A DNA stretch of 36,516 nt from assembly GCA_009841405.1 (NCBI GenBank), contig VXLV01000089.1, positions 1-36,516 of the forward strand, read 5' to 3'. This DNA is from Chloroflexota bacterium (GTDB lineage Bacteria; Chloroflexota; Anaerolineae; Aggregatilineales; Phototrophicaceae). A program made the position numbers and the translations under genes. Shown in pieces: positions 15,088 through 23,337 of the stretch (position 1 is the first letter of the stretch; each line of letters opens with the position of its first letter). The notes under the pieces are model-generated. The model was not told the origin of the DNA and did no database searches. It worked only from the letters and a program-made list of their open reading frames with translations.

Positions 15088-17004
15088 ATGACAAAGCGCA
15101 ATATCTACCTGGAAGACGTGCCGCTGGCGGAGGCGCGAGCCAAGCTGCAACGCGCGCTGATCGCCGCGGGCCGGGCCGGGCCCCTGGCCGGCGAACGCGT
15201 GCCGCTGGCGCAGGCGCTGGCGCGGGTGACCGCCGAGCCGCTGCGGGCGCGCCGGTCGTCGCCGCACTTTCACTGCGCCGCCATGGACGGTTATGCGGTG
15301 GACGCGGCCGCAACCGTATCCGCGCGCGAGACCTTGGCGCTGGCGCTGCGCCTGGATGAAGACGCCTTCCCGGTCAACACCGGCGATCCCTTGCCCGAGG
15401 GCTGCAACGCCGTCATCATGATCGAGAATGTCAACCAGGCCGATGAGCGGACCCTGCTCATATACGCGGCGGTCGCGCCCTGGCAGCACGTGCGCCTGAT
15501 GGGCGAAGACATGGTCGCGACCGAAACCGTGTTGCAAGTGAACCATCTGCTGCGCCCGGTTGATCTGGGCGCGCTGGCCGGCTGCGGGCATCAGAACGTA
15601 GCGGTGCGGCGGCGGCCGCGCGTCGTCATCATCCCCACGGGCAGCGAGCTCGTGCCATTTGAGCGAGCGCCGGGACGCGGCCAGCTGACCGAATACAACA
15701 GTCTCATCTTGTCCGCGCAGATTCGCGAGGCCGGCGGCGACGCCCGCGTTACCGAGATCATCGGCGATGACGTCACGCGCCTGCGCGTGGCGCTGCAGGA
15801 CGCGCTGTCGCAGAAGCCCGACTTGATACTGGCGCTCTCCGGCTCCTCAGCCGGCGCGCATGATTACACGGCGGCCGCCGTCACGGACCTGGGCGAGCTG
15901 CACGTGCATGGCGTCGCCGTGCGACCCGGCCACCCCGTCATCATCGGCATGGCGGCGGATACGCCCATCATAGGCGTGCCCGGCTATCCGGTCAGCGCCG
16001 CGCTCACCGGCGAGCTCTTTGTTCTGCCGCTGATCCGCGCCTGGCTGGGCTTGCCACCGTCCGAGCCGACGACGATCGAGGCGGTCACGACGCGCAAGAT
16101 CGCGTCGCCCATCGGCGATGATGATTTTGTGCGCGTGGCCCTGGCGGAGATCGACGGGCGGATTCAGGCGACGCCGCTGCAGCGGGGCGCGGGCGTGATC
16201 ACCTCGCTGGTCCGCGCCGACGGCCTGGCGCATATCCCGCGCTTCCACGAAGGCGTCGACCGCGGCGCTGCGCTCAGCGTCTCGCTGTACCATCCGCTGT
16301 CAGCCATCCGGCGGACGCTAATGATCATGGGCAGCCACGACCCCATGCTCGACCTGCTGGCGACCTACCTTCGCTTGCGCTCGACGGCAGCGCGGATCGT
16401 ATCGGTCAATGTCGGCTCCATCGGCGGCCTGGTCGCGCTGCGGCGCGGCGAGGCGCACCTGGCCGGCTGCCACCTCTTCGATCCCGAATCCGCCAGCTAT
16501 AACATTTCCTACCTGGAACGCTACCTGCGCGATGAGCCGGTCGCGCTTGTGACATTTGCGCAGCGCGAGCAAGGGCTGATCTTGCCCGCCGGCAATCCTC
16601 TGGGCATCGCGGGCATCGCTGATTTGCGACGCGCGCGTTACGTCAATCGGCAGCGCGGCGCCGGCACGCGTGTCTTATTCGACTATCTCTTGGGGCAGCA
16701 TGACCTGGCGCCCGATGACATCGTGGGCTACGAGCGCGAAGAAGCAACGCACCTGGCGGTGGCGGCGGCCGTGGCCGATGGCATCGGCGATTGCGGCATG
16801 GGCTTGCGCGGCGCGGCCGAGGCGCTGGGCCTGGACTTCATCGGGTTGATGTGGGAACGCTTCGATTTGGCCATACCCCGGCGGCATCTGGATACCGAGG
16901 GCGTACAGGCGCTGCTGGAGACTCTGAATGATGCGGATTTCAAACGCGAGCTCGGCGCTCAGAGCGGCTATCGCAGCGACGAAACTGGTCAGAGAGTTGT
17001 CTAG
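15088..17004 (+). CDS. MoeA with C-terminal periplasmic-binding-protein-like domain
   Basis: 638 residues: a full MoeA (about 1-410) plus an extra domain (about 411-625). MoeA signs: S-P-H-F-H-C-A-A-M-D-G-Y near 58-69, N-T-G-D-P-L-P-E-G near 98, P-T-G-S-E-L near 183, S-G-S-S-A-G-A-H-D-Y near 251, G-V-P-G-Y-P-V-S-A near 295. The extra part (I-M-G-S-H-D-P-M-L-D-L-L; N-R-Q-R-G-A-G-T-R; V-A-A-A-V-A-D-G-I-G-D-C-G) is the PBP-like domain (PF12727 type) found fused to MoeA or ModE-like proteins, which may sense or hold a metal-oxyanion or cofactor. It has no signal peptide, so it acts in the cytoplasm. Its last 65 bases overlap the opposite gene ending at 16940. Confidence 0.9.
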   Translation: MTKRNIYLEDVPLAEARAKLQRALIAAGRAGPLAGERVPLAQALARVTAEPLRARRSSPHFHCAAMDGYAVDAAATVSARETLALALRLDEDAFPVNTGDPLPEGCNAVIMIENVNQADERTLLIYAAVAPWQHVRLMGEDMVATETVLQVNHLLRPVDLGALAGCGHQNVAVRRRPRVVIIPTGSELVPFERAPGRGQLTEYNSLILSAQIREAGGDARVTEIIGDDVTRLRVALQDALSQKPDLILALSGSSAGAHDYTAAAVTDLGELHVHGVAVRPGHPVIIGMAADTPIIGVPGYPVSAALTGELFVLPLIRAWLGLPPSEPTTIEAVTTRKIASPIGDDDFVRVALAEIDGRIQATPLQRGAGVITSLVRADGLAHIPRFHEGVDRGAALSVSLYHPLSAIRRTLMIMGSHDPMLDLLATYLRLRSTAARIVSVNVGSIGGLVALRRGEAHLAGCHLFDPESASYNISYLERYLRDEPVALVTFAQREQGLILPAGNPLGIAGIADLRRARYVNRQRGAGTRVLFDYLLGQHDLAPDDIVGYEREEATHLAVAAAVADGIGDCGMGLRGAAEALGLDFIGLMWERFDLAIPRRHLDTEGVQALLETLNDADFKRELGAQSGYRSDETGQRVV

Positions 17005-17620
17005 CCACGGATCCTGCGAGTCCGCCGCTTAAGCCTTGTTCGCTGACTGAATTCTTGACCAATTCGCCTGCAACGTCTGGAGTGCCGACTCCCTTGAACC
17101 ACTCCATGCCGGTCGGGTGATTCGGATGAGGAACGTTTAGGCCGGAAAACTGCTGATGGAGAGCAGCCTCGACTTTGAATGCGTTGTCTAGAGGCGTGAT
17201 GCTTGTGAAATCGACTTTGCTCCCAACGTCTCGGCTAACTTGGGCGAGCCGAGTAGCTGGATCGTTCGTCACACCGATTTTCGTCAATTGGGAAGCCGGA
17301 TCGTTCATCGTGTACAGGTATTTCTTCCCGTTCGCGGCTTTGTCCAAATGCCGAAAATTGTGTGCGAAGCGGGCGCCTCTGGCTAAATGTATTGTTGCGC
17401 CAATCGCGCCGATTGCGCCACCTACGGCGGCCCCGGTTAAGGCGCCTTTGGCGGCCCCATGCACAGCGTCTGTAACAACGTCTTCAAGTGGTCGTCGATT
17501 GTGCGCTCCGACAACTAATGGGGCGATCGCGCCAAAGGCTGCTCCGGAGAGCGCGCCGTGCAACGCGCCGGCTGCTGCGGCGTTTCCTACTACTGCCAAG
17601 ATGGGCAAAAGAGGAAGCAT
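16940..17620 (-). CDS. Glycine-rich hydrophobic N-terminus joined to GIY-YIG (T5orf172-like) nuclease domain
   Basis: 226 residues. Residues 1-80 are rich in Gly and Ala with two hydrophobic runs in glycine-zipper style (A-L-H-G-A-L-S-G-A-A-F-G and A-L-T-G-A-A-V-G-G-A-I-G). Residues 99-178 fit the T5orf172/GIY-YIG nuclease pattern: K-K-Y-L-Y-T-M, T-K-I-G-V-T-N-D-P-x-x-R-L, a later E-A-A-L-H-Q-Q-F and closing G-M-E-W-F-K. AAGGAGAT 7 bases before the ATG supports the start. The last 21 codons run tail-to-tail into the MoeA-PBP gene, and the C-terminus (S-E-R-R-A-R-V) may be read-through of that DNA. The function is unknown: a membrane-inserting nuclease effector, a bacteriocin-like toxin or a mobile-element remnant are all possible. 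No immunity gene is evident. Confidence 0.65.
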   Translation of the reverse strand: MLPLLPILAVVGNAAAAGALHGALSGAAFGAIAPLVVGAHNRRPLEDVVTDAVHGAAKGALTGAAVGGAIGAIGATIHLARGARFAHNFRHLDKAANGKKYLYTMNDPASQLTKIGVTNDPATRLAQVSRDVGSKVDFTSITPLDNAFKVEAALHQQFSGLNVPHPNHPTGMEWFKGVGTPDVAGELVKNSVSEQGLSGGLAGSVARQLSDQFRRCDSRSERRARV

Positions 17621-18110
17621 GGGTTATCTCCTTATGATGAATCAACCAACGCTTTATATATGAATTATGCTATTTTGTCGTCGCCGCTTGTACCCCACTA
17701 ATTGGGGTGTTCAGTTGGTATGCCCTCCAGATCTTCGTCTAGGCCAGCGGCAGAGTGTCCAACCACCGATGTGAATACCCCTCGAAACTCCGTGCACTAC
17801 AGCGTGTCTCCCATTCCCGATGTTTCGGGGTGATCACTTAGGAGATGGAGGGAAGGGGCCGGAGGTGGGGTATGCTGCACGGAACGAAAACTGAGGCGTC
17901 TCGCTGAGTCGGCCGCCGCGGCGCAGCTCCACGTAGGGGCGGGCCTTGGCTCGCCCGCGTCCGCCCGCTTTCAGCGCGTCCACTCGCGGCGGCGCTGTCC
18001 CCCCGATTTGCCCGTATTTTGCGTAAGCAAATGCAATGTGATACAGTCGCTAGCCGACCGTAGTGTGAATGACACTTGCCTGCTAATTGATTCATAATGG
18101 AGATAACGTA
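17621..18110. other. 490-base intergenic region
   Basis: No convincing gene. It holds an AT-rich start (17640-17680), a small hairpin CCCGA/TCGGG near 17817-17830, a copy of the G-rich family (GGAAGGGGCCGGAGGTGGGG near 17850) and a palindromic element at 17932-17956. Short frames here lack ribosome sites. A possible ATGACA-N18-CATAAT promoter (18069-18098) precedes the gene at 18111 but would leave almost no leader. Confidence 0.6.
17932..17956 (+). repeat. TGTAGGGGC palindromic element, variant
   Basis: CGTAGGGGCGGGCC then TTGGCTCGCCC. The head has C for T and the arms pair imperfectly. Spacing and ends match the other copies. Confidence 0.6.
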
Positions 18111-19568
18111 ATGAATCTTGGAAAACTGACTCTCGCTTGCCTTTTGGCTCTTCTGCTTGTAGCGCCCGTCATCGCCGCCGACATCATCGTCAACGACTCT
18201 TGCACTATCTTTGACGCCATCATCGCCGCAAACACCGACAGCCCCGCCGGCGCCTGTTCCGCGGGCAGCGGCGCTGACACGATTCTCGTCGGCCCGTCAT
18301 ACTTGATACCAAATACCGACATCTGGAGCTTTGGGTCAAGGCTTCGACATCCATTTCCACCAATCACTTCTGCCATCACTATCAAGAGCGGTATACGTCC
18401 CGATGAGAAAGGCACTTATCCTGGCGAAAACTACACGTTTAACTTCATCGCAGTGTTAAATTCAGCCATTGAAGTCGCCGGTGGTGGTTACCTCATTCTT
18501 GATGAAATAGATATCTGGAACAACGAGGTAGATCACAGCAGAGCCATGGCAATAAGGCGCGGTGGCCGGGTTGGCATTTATCGAAGCGGTCTGTTTCTAG
18601 TCCCAGAGCCGTGTGGCGCCATTTACAATCAGGGCAGCCTGACCATCAGCGGAACTCGTATTGTGATGAAGTCGGGGACCGCCAAACAATCGTGGATTCC
18701 CGAGCCTGGCGCGGTCATGATTTTCAACGACGGTGGCAGCGTGTCAGACAGTGGCAACTATTTTCACAACTTAGAAGGGACAAACTTGTATATGGGTAGC
18801 ACGGGCGACTGCGGGGCGCCGGGCTCAGCCACAGTCAGCCGGCCCGCGCCCGAATGCAAGCTCGAACCGCAACTGCAAGCCGGCGACCGGGCGCTCCGCC
18901 GCGGCAGCAGCTACAGCAACCTGCGCGCGGAAGCCGGCATCAGCGGCGAGCGCGTCGGCCGCATCGAAGCCGGCGCTGTCGTCGATGTCATCGAGGGCCC
19001 TGTCGAAGCTGGCGGCTACAACTGGTATCGCGTAACCGCGGACGACGATGCGCTCGAAGGCTGGATCGCGGAAGCGCCCGCGCGCAGCTTCAACTGCGCC
19101 TACTACTTCGTGGGTTTCGATGGCGAGTTACCGCCGGTCGCGCCCGATCCGATACCGGATCGGCAAGCATGCGATCTCGCCGAGCCGCTGACGGTTGGCG
19201 GCTGGGCGGTCATCGCCGGCAAGACGAACATCAACTACCGCGCCGAGCCCGGACTCGCCGGGTCGCGCAGCGGCACATTGCCGCCGAGCACGGTGCTGGA
19301 ATTGCTGGACGGCCCGGAAGAGTCTGACGGATACGAATGGTGGCAGGTTCGCAATGTGGTCGAAGGCATAGAGGGCTGGCTGGCGCAGGGCGGCTTGATG
19401 AGCAGCGGCGAATGTCTGCGCTGGCTGCTGCCGCTGGAGACGGAAGACCCGATGGCCGACGAGTCGGACATGGACGAGTCAGCCGATGAGATGATGGATG
19501 AGGAAAGCGCCGAGACCGAGGAAACGGCGGACGAGGATGGTGAAGATTCTGAAGAATCATCAGAGTAA
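18111..19568 (+). CDS. Secreted protein with CxxxDAIxAAN head, two SH3b domains and acidic tail (copy 1)
   Basis: 485 residues. The signal peptide ends near Ala22-Ala23. Residues 24-60 carry D-I-I-V-N-D-S-C-T-I-F-D-A-I-I-A-A-N-T-D and G-S-G-A-D-T-I, the head of beta-helix (Omp/choice-of-anchor-Q style) secreted proteins common in Chloroflexota. A beta-rich middle (61-240) has several G-G turns. Two SH3b-like modules follow at about 268-325 (S-N-L-R-A-E-A-G ... E-G-W-I-A-E) and 370-430 (I-N-Y-R-A-E-P-G ... E-G-W-L-A-Q); such modules bind cell-wall or glycan. The C-terminus is strongly acidic (D-E-S-D-M-D-E-S-A-D-E-M-M). GGAGAT precedes the ATG. It probably acts on the cell surface. A paralog starts 34 bases downstream. 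Confidence 0.75.
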   Translation: MNLGKLTLACLLALLLVAPVIAADIIVNDSCTIFDAIIAANTDSPAGACSAGSGADTILVGPSYLIPNTDIWSFGSRLRHPFPPITSAITIKSGIRPDEKGTYPGENYTFNFIAVLNSAIEVAGGGYLILDEIDIWNNEVDHSRAMAIRRGGRVGIYRSGLFLVPEPCGAIYNQGSLTISGTRIVMKSGTAKQSWIPEPGAVMIFNDGGSVSDSGNYFHNLEGTNLYMGSTGDCGAPGSATVSRPAPECKLEPQLQAGDRALRRGSSYSNLRAEAGISGERVGRIEAGAVVDVIEGPVEAGGYNWYRVTADDDALEGWIAEAPARSFNCAYYFVGFDGELPPVAPDPIPDRQACDLAEPLTVGGWAVIAGKTNINYRAEPGLAGSRSGTLPPSTVLELLDGPEESDGYEWWQVRNVVEGIEGWLAQGGLMSSGECLRWLLPLETEDPMADESDMDESADEMMDEESAETEETADEDGEDSEESSE

Positions 19569-19602
19569 ATCCCTAGAAATGATATTGCGAAGGAGACTCG
19601 AC

Positions 19603-21021
19603 ATGAACGCAAGAATACTGATCCTGGTTTGCCTGCTGGCGCTCTTTGTCGCCGCGCCCGCCTTTGCCGCCGACATCATCGTCAACGAATCCTGCAGTCT
19701 GCATGACGCCATCATCGCCGCCAACACGGATGCGCCTGCGGGCAACTGCCCCGCGGGCAGCGGCGCCGACACGATTGCGGCTGTCGCACCGATTGATAGC
19801 AGAAGTTACTTGAGACTCCCCCTGTATCAACCGTTGCCGCCAATCAGCTCGACTATTTCAATCAGAAGCGGCATTCCTGGCGAAAGTTTCTACCTTGTGT
19901 ACTTTTCTGACCGAAACCCGGCCATTGATGTCGCCAGTGGCGGATACTTGAAGATGGGGAGCGATATGCGGGTTTGGAACAACGACACGGCTGGTGGCCA
20001 CTTTCTGCTAGTGAGGCGCGGCGGCCGCGCAGACCTGCCCGGAACCTTTCTTGCTTTGGTGCCTGTGCCCTGTGGCGCAATCTACAATCAAGGTACGCTG
20101 AATGTCTGGGGCACACAATTCGCCGGCAAGTCGGCCCTAGGCAACCGGGCTTGGACGCCGGCGCCTGGCGCGACCATCATGTACAACAATGGCGGCACAG
20201 TATCACACGGTGACAATCGAACCAATAGCTTTTCGGCCGGTGACTTGTTTCTCGCGAGCGGCGATTGCGTGCCCGCGGGCCTGCCAGCCACAGTCAGCCG
20301 GCCCGCGCCCGAATGCAAGCTCGAACCGCAGCTGCAGGTCGGCGACCGGGCGATCCGCCGCGGCCGCTCGTACAGCAACCTGCGCGCGGAAGCCGGGCTC
20401 AGCGGCGAGCGCGTCGGCCGCATTGAAGCTGGCGCTGTCGTCGATGTTATCGAGGGCCCTGTCGAAGCTGGCGGCTACAACTGGTATCGCGTGACCGGCG
20501 AAGACGAGCTCGAAGGCTGGGTCGCGGAAGCGCCCGCACGCAGCTTCAATTGCGCCTACTACTTCGTGGGCTTCGACGGCGAGTTACCGCCGGTCGCGCC
20601 CGATCCGATACCGGATCGGCAAGCATGCGATCTCGCCGAGCCGCTGACGGTTGGCGGCTGGGCGGTCATCGCCGGCAAGACGAACATCAACTACCGCGCC
20701 GAGCCCGGACTCGGCGGGTCGCGCAGCGGAACATTGGCGCCGGGGACGGTGCTGGAATTGCTGGATGGCCCGGAAGAGGCTGACGGCTACGAGTGGTGGC
20801 AGGTTCGCAATGTGGTCATGGGCATTGAGGGCTGGCTGGCGCAGGGCGGCGTGTTGAGCAGCGGGGATTGTCTGCGCTGGCTGCTGCCGCTGGAGACGGA
20901 AGACGCGATGGACGACGAGTCGGACATGGACGAGTCAGCGGATGAGATGATGGATGAAGAGGACGACGATACCGAGCCGGAGGAATCAGCCCAGGAGGAT
21001 GCCGCCGATTCCTCACCATAG
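19603..21021 (+). CDS. Secreted protein with CxxxDAIxAAN head, two SH3b domains and acidic tail (copy 2)
   Basis: 472 residues with the same plan as copy 1: signal peptide ending A-F-A-A, the head motif E-S-C-S-L-H-D-A-I-I-A-A-N, a beta-rich middle, SH3b modules at about 250-310 and 355-415, and an acidic tail (D-D-D-T-E-P-E-E-S). AAGGAG lies 7 bases before the ATG; the frame could extend to 19498 only inside copy 1. The middle differs strongly from copy 1, while the 3' half is almost identical at DNA level: 20578-20713 matches 19122-19257 base for base by eye. This points to tandem duplication with later gene conversion. No adjacent secretion or anchoring gene is present. Confidence 0.75.
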   Translation: MNARILILVCLLALFVAAPAFAADIIVNESCSLHDAIIAANTDAPAGNCPAGSGADTIAAVAPIDSRSYLRLPLYQPLPPISSTISIRSGIPGESFYLVYFSDRNPAIDVASGGYLKMGSDMRVWNNDTAGGHFLLVRRGGRADLPGTFLALVPVPCGAIYNQGTLNVWGTQFAGKSALGNRAWTPAPGATIMYNNGGTVSHGDNRTNSFSAGDLFLASGDCVPAGLPATVSRPAPECKLEPQLQVGDRAIRRGRSYSNLRAEAGLSGERVGRIEAGAVVDVIEGPVEAGGYNWYRVTGEDELEGWVAEAPARSFNCAYYFVGFDGELPPVAPDPIPDRQACDLAEPLTVGGWAVIAGKTNINYRAEPGLGGSRSGTLAPGTVLELLDGPEEADGYEWWQVRNVVMGIEGWLAQGGVLSSGDCLRWLLPLETEDAMDDESDMDESADEMMDEEDDDTEPEESAQEDAADSSP

Positions 21022-21077
21022 ACCCCGGCTGTCGCGGATGCAGTCTTTGGCGCAGTCGTCGCAAATCCAGCAATCTT

Positions 21078-21103
21078 TGTAGGGGCGACTCTGTGAGTCG
21101 CCC
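21078..21103 (+). repeat. TGTAGGGGC palindromic element
   Basis: TGTAGG head and perfect arms GGCGACTC and GAGTCGCC around TGT. It lies between copy 2 of the SH3b gene and the convergent SDR gene. Confidence 0.75.
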
Positions 21104-21170
21104 GTCAACGCACGAATCGGCGTAAGGGTGAACCTGGGCTTGCCCTCGCCATATCCAGATTCGTGACCGT

Positions 21171-21968
21171 TTAATCGCGCCAACCACTGAAATCGTAGTC
21201 GAAATCCACAGCCGGGCTGCGCAGTTGCGCGTCCATGCCGCCGTCGACGAAGATGCGCGCGCCGGTGATATAAGCGGCGTCATCCGAAGCCAGGAAGGCG
21301 ACTGCGGCCGCCAGATCAGCCGGCGTGCCCTGACGCCCCAGCGGGATGACATCGGTCGGCGGAATCGGCGTATCGCCGACCGAACTGCCGTGATCGACGC
21401 GCGTGCTGCCCGGCACAATCGTATTCACGCGGATGTTCAGCCCGGCCAGATCGAGCGCCATCGACCGCGCCGCTGCTTCAATACCGCCCTTGCTGGTGTC
21501 GTAGCCGAACATGTGGCGATGCGCGCGCGAGGCGCCGCCGCTGCTGATGTTGATGATGACGCCGCCCTCGCCCCGCTTGGCCATCAGGCGCGCCGCCGTC
21601 TGCGAGCAGTAAAACATGCCGCTGAGGTTGACGCCCAGTGTGCGCTGCCAGGCTTCGTCGCTGTATTCCAGGAAATTCTCAATCACTCCGCCCTGGTGTA
21701 CGAAGGCGGCGTTGTTGACCAGGATATCGATCGCGCCAAAAGCCTCAATCGCGGTCGTAAACAGCGCCTCGACCGTCGGCCGCTGGCTGATGTCCGCGCG
21801 CGCGTAGATGACCGCGCTGCCAAGCTCTGCAGCCAGCGCGTCGCCGGCCGCGTCGTCGATATCGGCGATGACGACATTGGCGCCCTCGGCTGCCAACCGC
21901 CGGACGCAGCCCGCGCCGATGCCATTGGCGCCGCCGGTGATGATGGCCGTTTTTCCGGATAGTCGCAT
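21171..21968 (-). CDS. Short-chain dehydrogenase/reductase (SDR)
   Basis: 265 residues, classical SDR length, NAD(P)-dependent oxidoreductase of the cytoplasm. Seen: the Rossmann loop T-G-G-A-N-G-I-G at 11-18, D-I near 59-60, N-N-A-A at 85-88, the catalytic Ser142/143 and the Y-D-T-S-K motif (Tyr156, Lys160), and the late V-D-G-G-M. An Asp after the second strand (A-D-I-D near 35) favours NAD over NADP. The substrate is not readable. It is downstream of the oxidase, hyuB and hyuA on the same strand but separated from the oxidase by a 170-base repeat-filled gap, so it may be a separate unit. The last residues (D-Y-D-F-S-G-W-R-D) are a slight extension beyond the common SDR end. Confidence 0.85.
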   Translation of the reverse strand: MRLSGKTAIITGGANGIGAGCVRRLAAEGANVVIADIDDAAGDALAAELGSAVIYARADISQRPTVEALFTTAIEAFGAIDILVNNAAFVHQGGVIENFLEYSDEAWQRTLGVNLSGMFYCSQTAARLMAKRGEGGVIINISSGGASRAHRHMFGYDTSKGGIEAAARSMALDLAGLNIRVNTIVPGSTRVDHGSSVGDTPIPPTDVIPLGRQGTPADLAAAVAFLASDDAAYITGARIFVDGGMDAQLRSPAVDFDYDFSGWRD

Positions 21969-22001
21969 GAATTGTCTCCTGTGGCATTTTGTCGATTGAA
22001 T

Positions 22002-22110
22002 GGGCGACTCACAGAGTCGCCCCTACAGATATCGTGGTGAGACGGACGACCCACTGGGTCGCCCCTACAATGTTGTGCCGGGACGGGCGACCCACCGGGT
22101 CGCCCCTACG
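22002..22110 (-). repeat. Array of three TGTAGGGGC palindromic elements
   Basis: Three 26-base units at 22002-22027, 22044-22069 and 22085-22110, all in the same (minus) orientation, repeat every 41-42 bases with 15-16 base gaps. Arms are GGCGACTC/GAGTCGCC, GACGACCC/GGGTCGCC and GGCGACCC/GGGTCGCC. It fills most of the gap between the oxidase and SDR genes. Confidence 0.8.
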
Positions 22111-22137
22111 AAACGACAAGCAATGTAGATCTTGGGG

Positions 22138-23337
22138 TCAGCCATTGGCTGACCCGTTTGCGCTCAACCGCGCCAGCTTGAACGCGGAGATGTCGAATTC
22201 GCAGCCGCCGTCCAGCGCCAGTTGCGTCAGCGTCTCGCCCACGGCCGCCGAATGCTTGAACCCGTGCCCGGAACAAGGCGAAGCTACCACCACCCGCTCG
22301 GTCGCCGGATGAAAGTCGATCAAGAAATGCTCGTCCTGCGTCAGCGTATACAAGCAGACTTCGGCCTGAAGCGAACGCTCGCGCAGGCCTTTGAGCCGCG
22401 GCTTCGTCAAACGGTGGTACATGTCGGCTTTCTCCGCCTCGGTCACGACGCGTTCGACTTCGTCGGGCTGCGCGCTCGTATGGTATTGCTCGGTCACCAG
22501 CTTGACACCGTCGCGGCCGGCGTCGTTAAGCGGCGGCGCGGGAAAGACTGACCAGAAGTCCGCCAGCGTTTCGCCGATCCAGATGACATAAGGGAAGCGC
22601 GTCGGGTCGAAAGCGCTGCGATCCGCCGCTTCAAACCAGTGGATGACCTGACGGCAGACGCGGATGCCGCTGCGATGCGCCGCCGGCAGCAGCTCGCCGA
22701 TCCAGGCGCCGGCAGTCAAGATCAGCTTGCTCGCGCGGTAGCTGGCAGCCTCGGTCCTGACGGTCACGCCGTCCCGGTCAGCCTTGTAGCCGGTCACTCT
22801 TTCGTTCGTGTGAATCGTCGCGCCGGCTTGACGCGCCAGCTCAAGCTGCGTTTCGATGCAGCGCTCCGGCCGCAGCACGCCCGCACCCGGTTCATAATAG
22901 GCGCGCTCGTGCGGGCGCGGGGTCAGCAGCGGGAAGCGCCGGACAATTTCGTCCGCGTTGAGGACCTCGTGCGCGATGCCGAACTTCGCGGCGATGCGCG
23001 CCGACGTCTGCACAAAGTCGCCTTGAAAATGGAAGGCGGCGGAGTTGTCCGAGCCGATGATGAGGCCGCCGCTGCGGTGAAATAGCGTCCGTCCGCTCTG
23101 CGCTTCCAGATCGCGCCAGATCTCGTTGCTGCGCCGCACGAAGGGCATGTACATCTCGCCCTCGGCGATGGCGCTACGTGTGATGCGCGTATCGCCATGG
23201 CTGGAGCCCATGCTATGCGGCGGGTCGAAGCGGTCGATGCCGAGGGCGGTCGCGCCGCGCCGGCTGGCTTGATAGAGCGCGGCCGAGCCCATCGCGCCCA
23301 AGCCCACCACGATCAGATCGTATTGCGTCGCTGTCAT
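22138..23337 (-). CDS. solA: Sarcosine/N-methyl amino acid oxidase (MSOX/SolA-like)
   Basis: 399 residues, the length of monomeric sarcosine and N-methyltryptophan oxidases, which strip an N-methyl group with O2 to give formaldehyde and H2O2. Seen: the FAD-binding V-G-L-G-A-M-G-S near 11-18, the S-S-H-G-D-T-R-I-T-R-S-A segment near 44-56, Cys328 in V-C-L-Y-T-L-T-Q-D-E-H-F (covalent flavin site) and S-P-C-S-G-H-G-F-K-H-S near 354-364. The start overlaps the hyuB stop (ATGA), so it is translated with the hydantoinase-type subunits. That fits breakdown of an N-methylated compound to sarcosine and then glycine. N-methyltryptophan or another secondary amine is an alternative substrate. Confidence 0.85.
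   Translation of the reverse strand: MTATQYDLIVVGLGAMGSAALYQASRRGATALGIDRFDPPHSMGSSHGDTRITRSAIAEGEMYMPFVRRSNEIWRDLEAQSGRTLFHRSGGLIIGSDNSAAFHFQGDFVQTSARIAAKFGIAHEVLNADEIVRRFPLLTPRPHERAYYEPGAGVLRPERCIETQLELARQAGATIHTNERVTGYKADRDGVTVRTEAASYRASKLILTAGAWIGELLPAAHRSGIRVCRQVIHWFEAADRSAFDPTRFPYVIWIGETLADFWSVFPAPPLNDAGRDGVKLVTEQYHTSAQPDEVERVVTEAEKADMYHRLTKPRLKGLRERSLQAEVCLYTLTQDEHFLIDFHPATERVVVASPCSGHGFKHSAAVGETLTQLALDGGCEFDISAFKLARLSANGSANG

Noticed and set aside
17838..18095. 85-residue minus-strand open frame in the large gap
   Set aside because: It spans two dispersed repeats, has Arg/Pro-rich composition and no ribosome site.
22002..22110. CRISPR-like array
   Set aside because: Only three units, the repeats differ in their arms, and the gaps are 15-16 bases, too short for spacers. 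The same unit is dispersed singly elsewhere, and no cas genes are present.
21989..22312. 107-residue plus-strand open frame
   Set aside because: Its translation is mostly the palindromic repeat read three times, then the antisense of the oxidase gene end.
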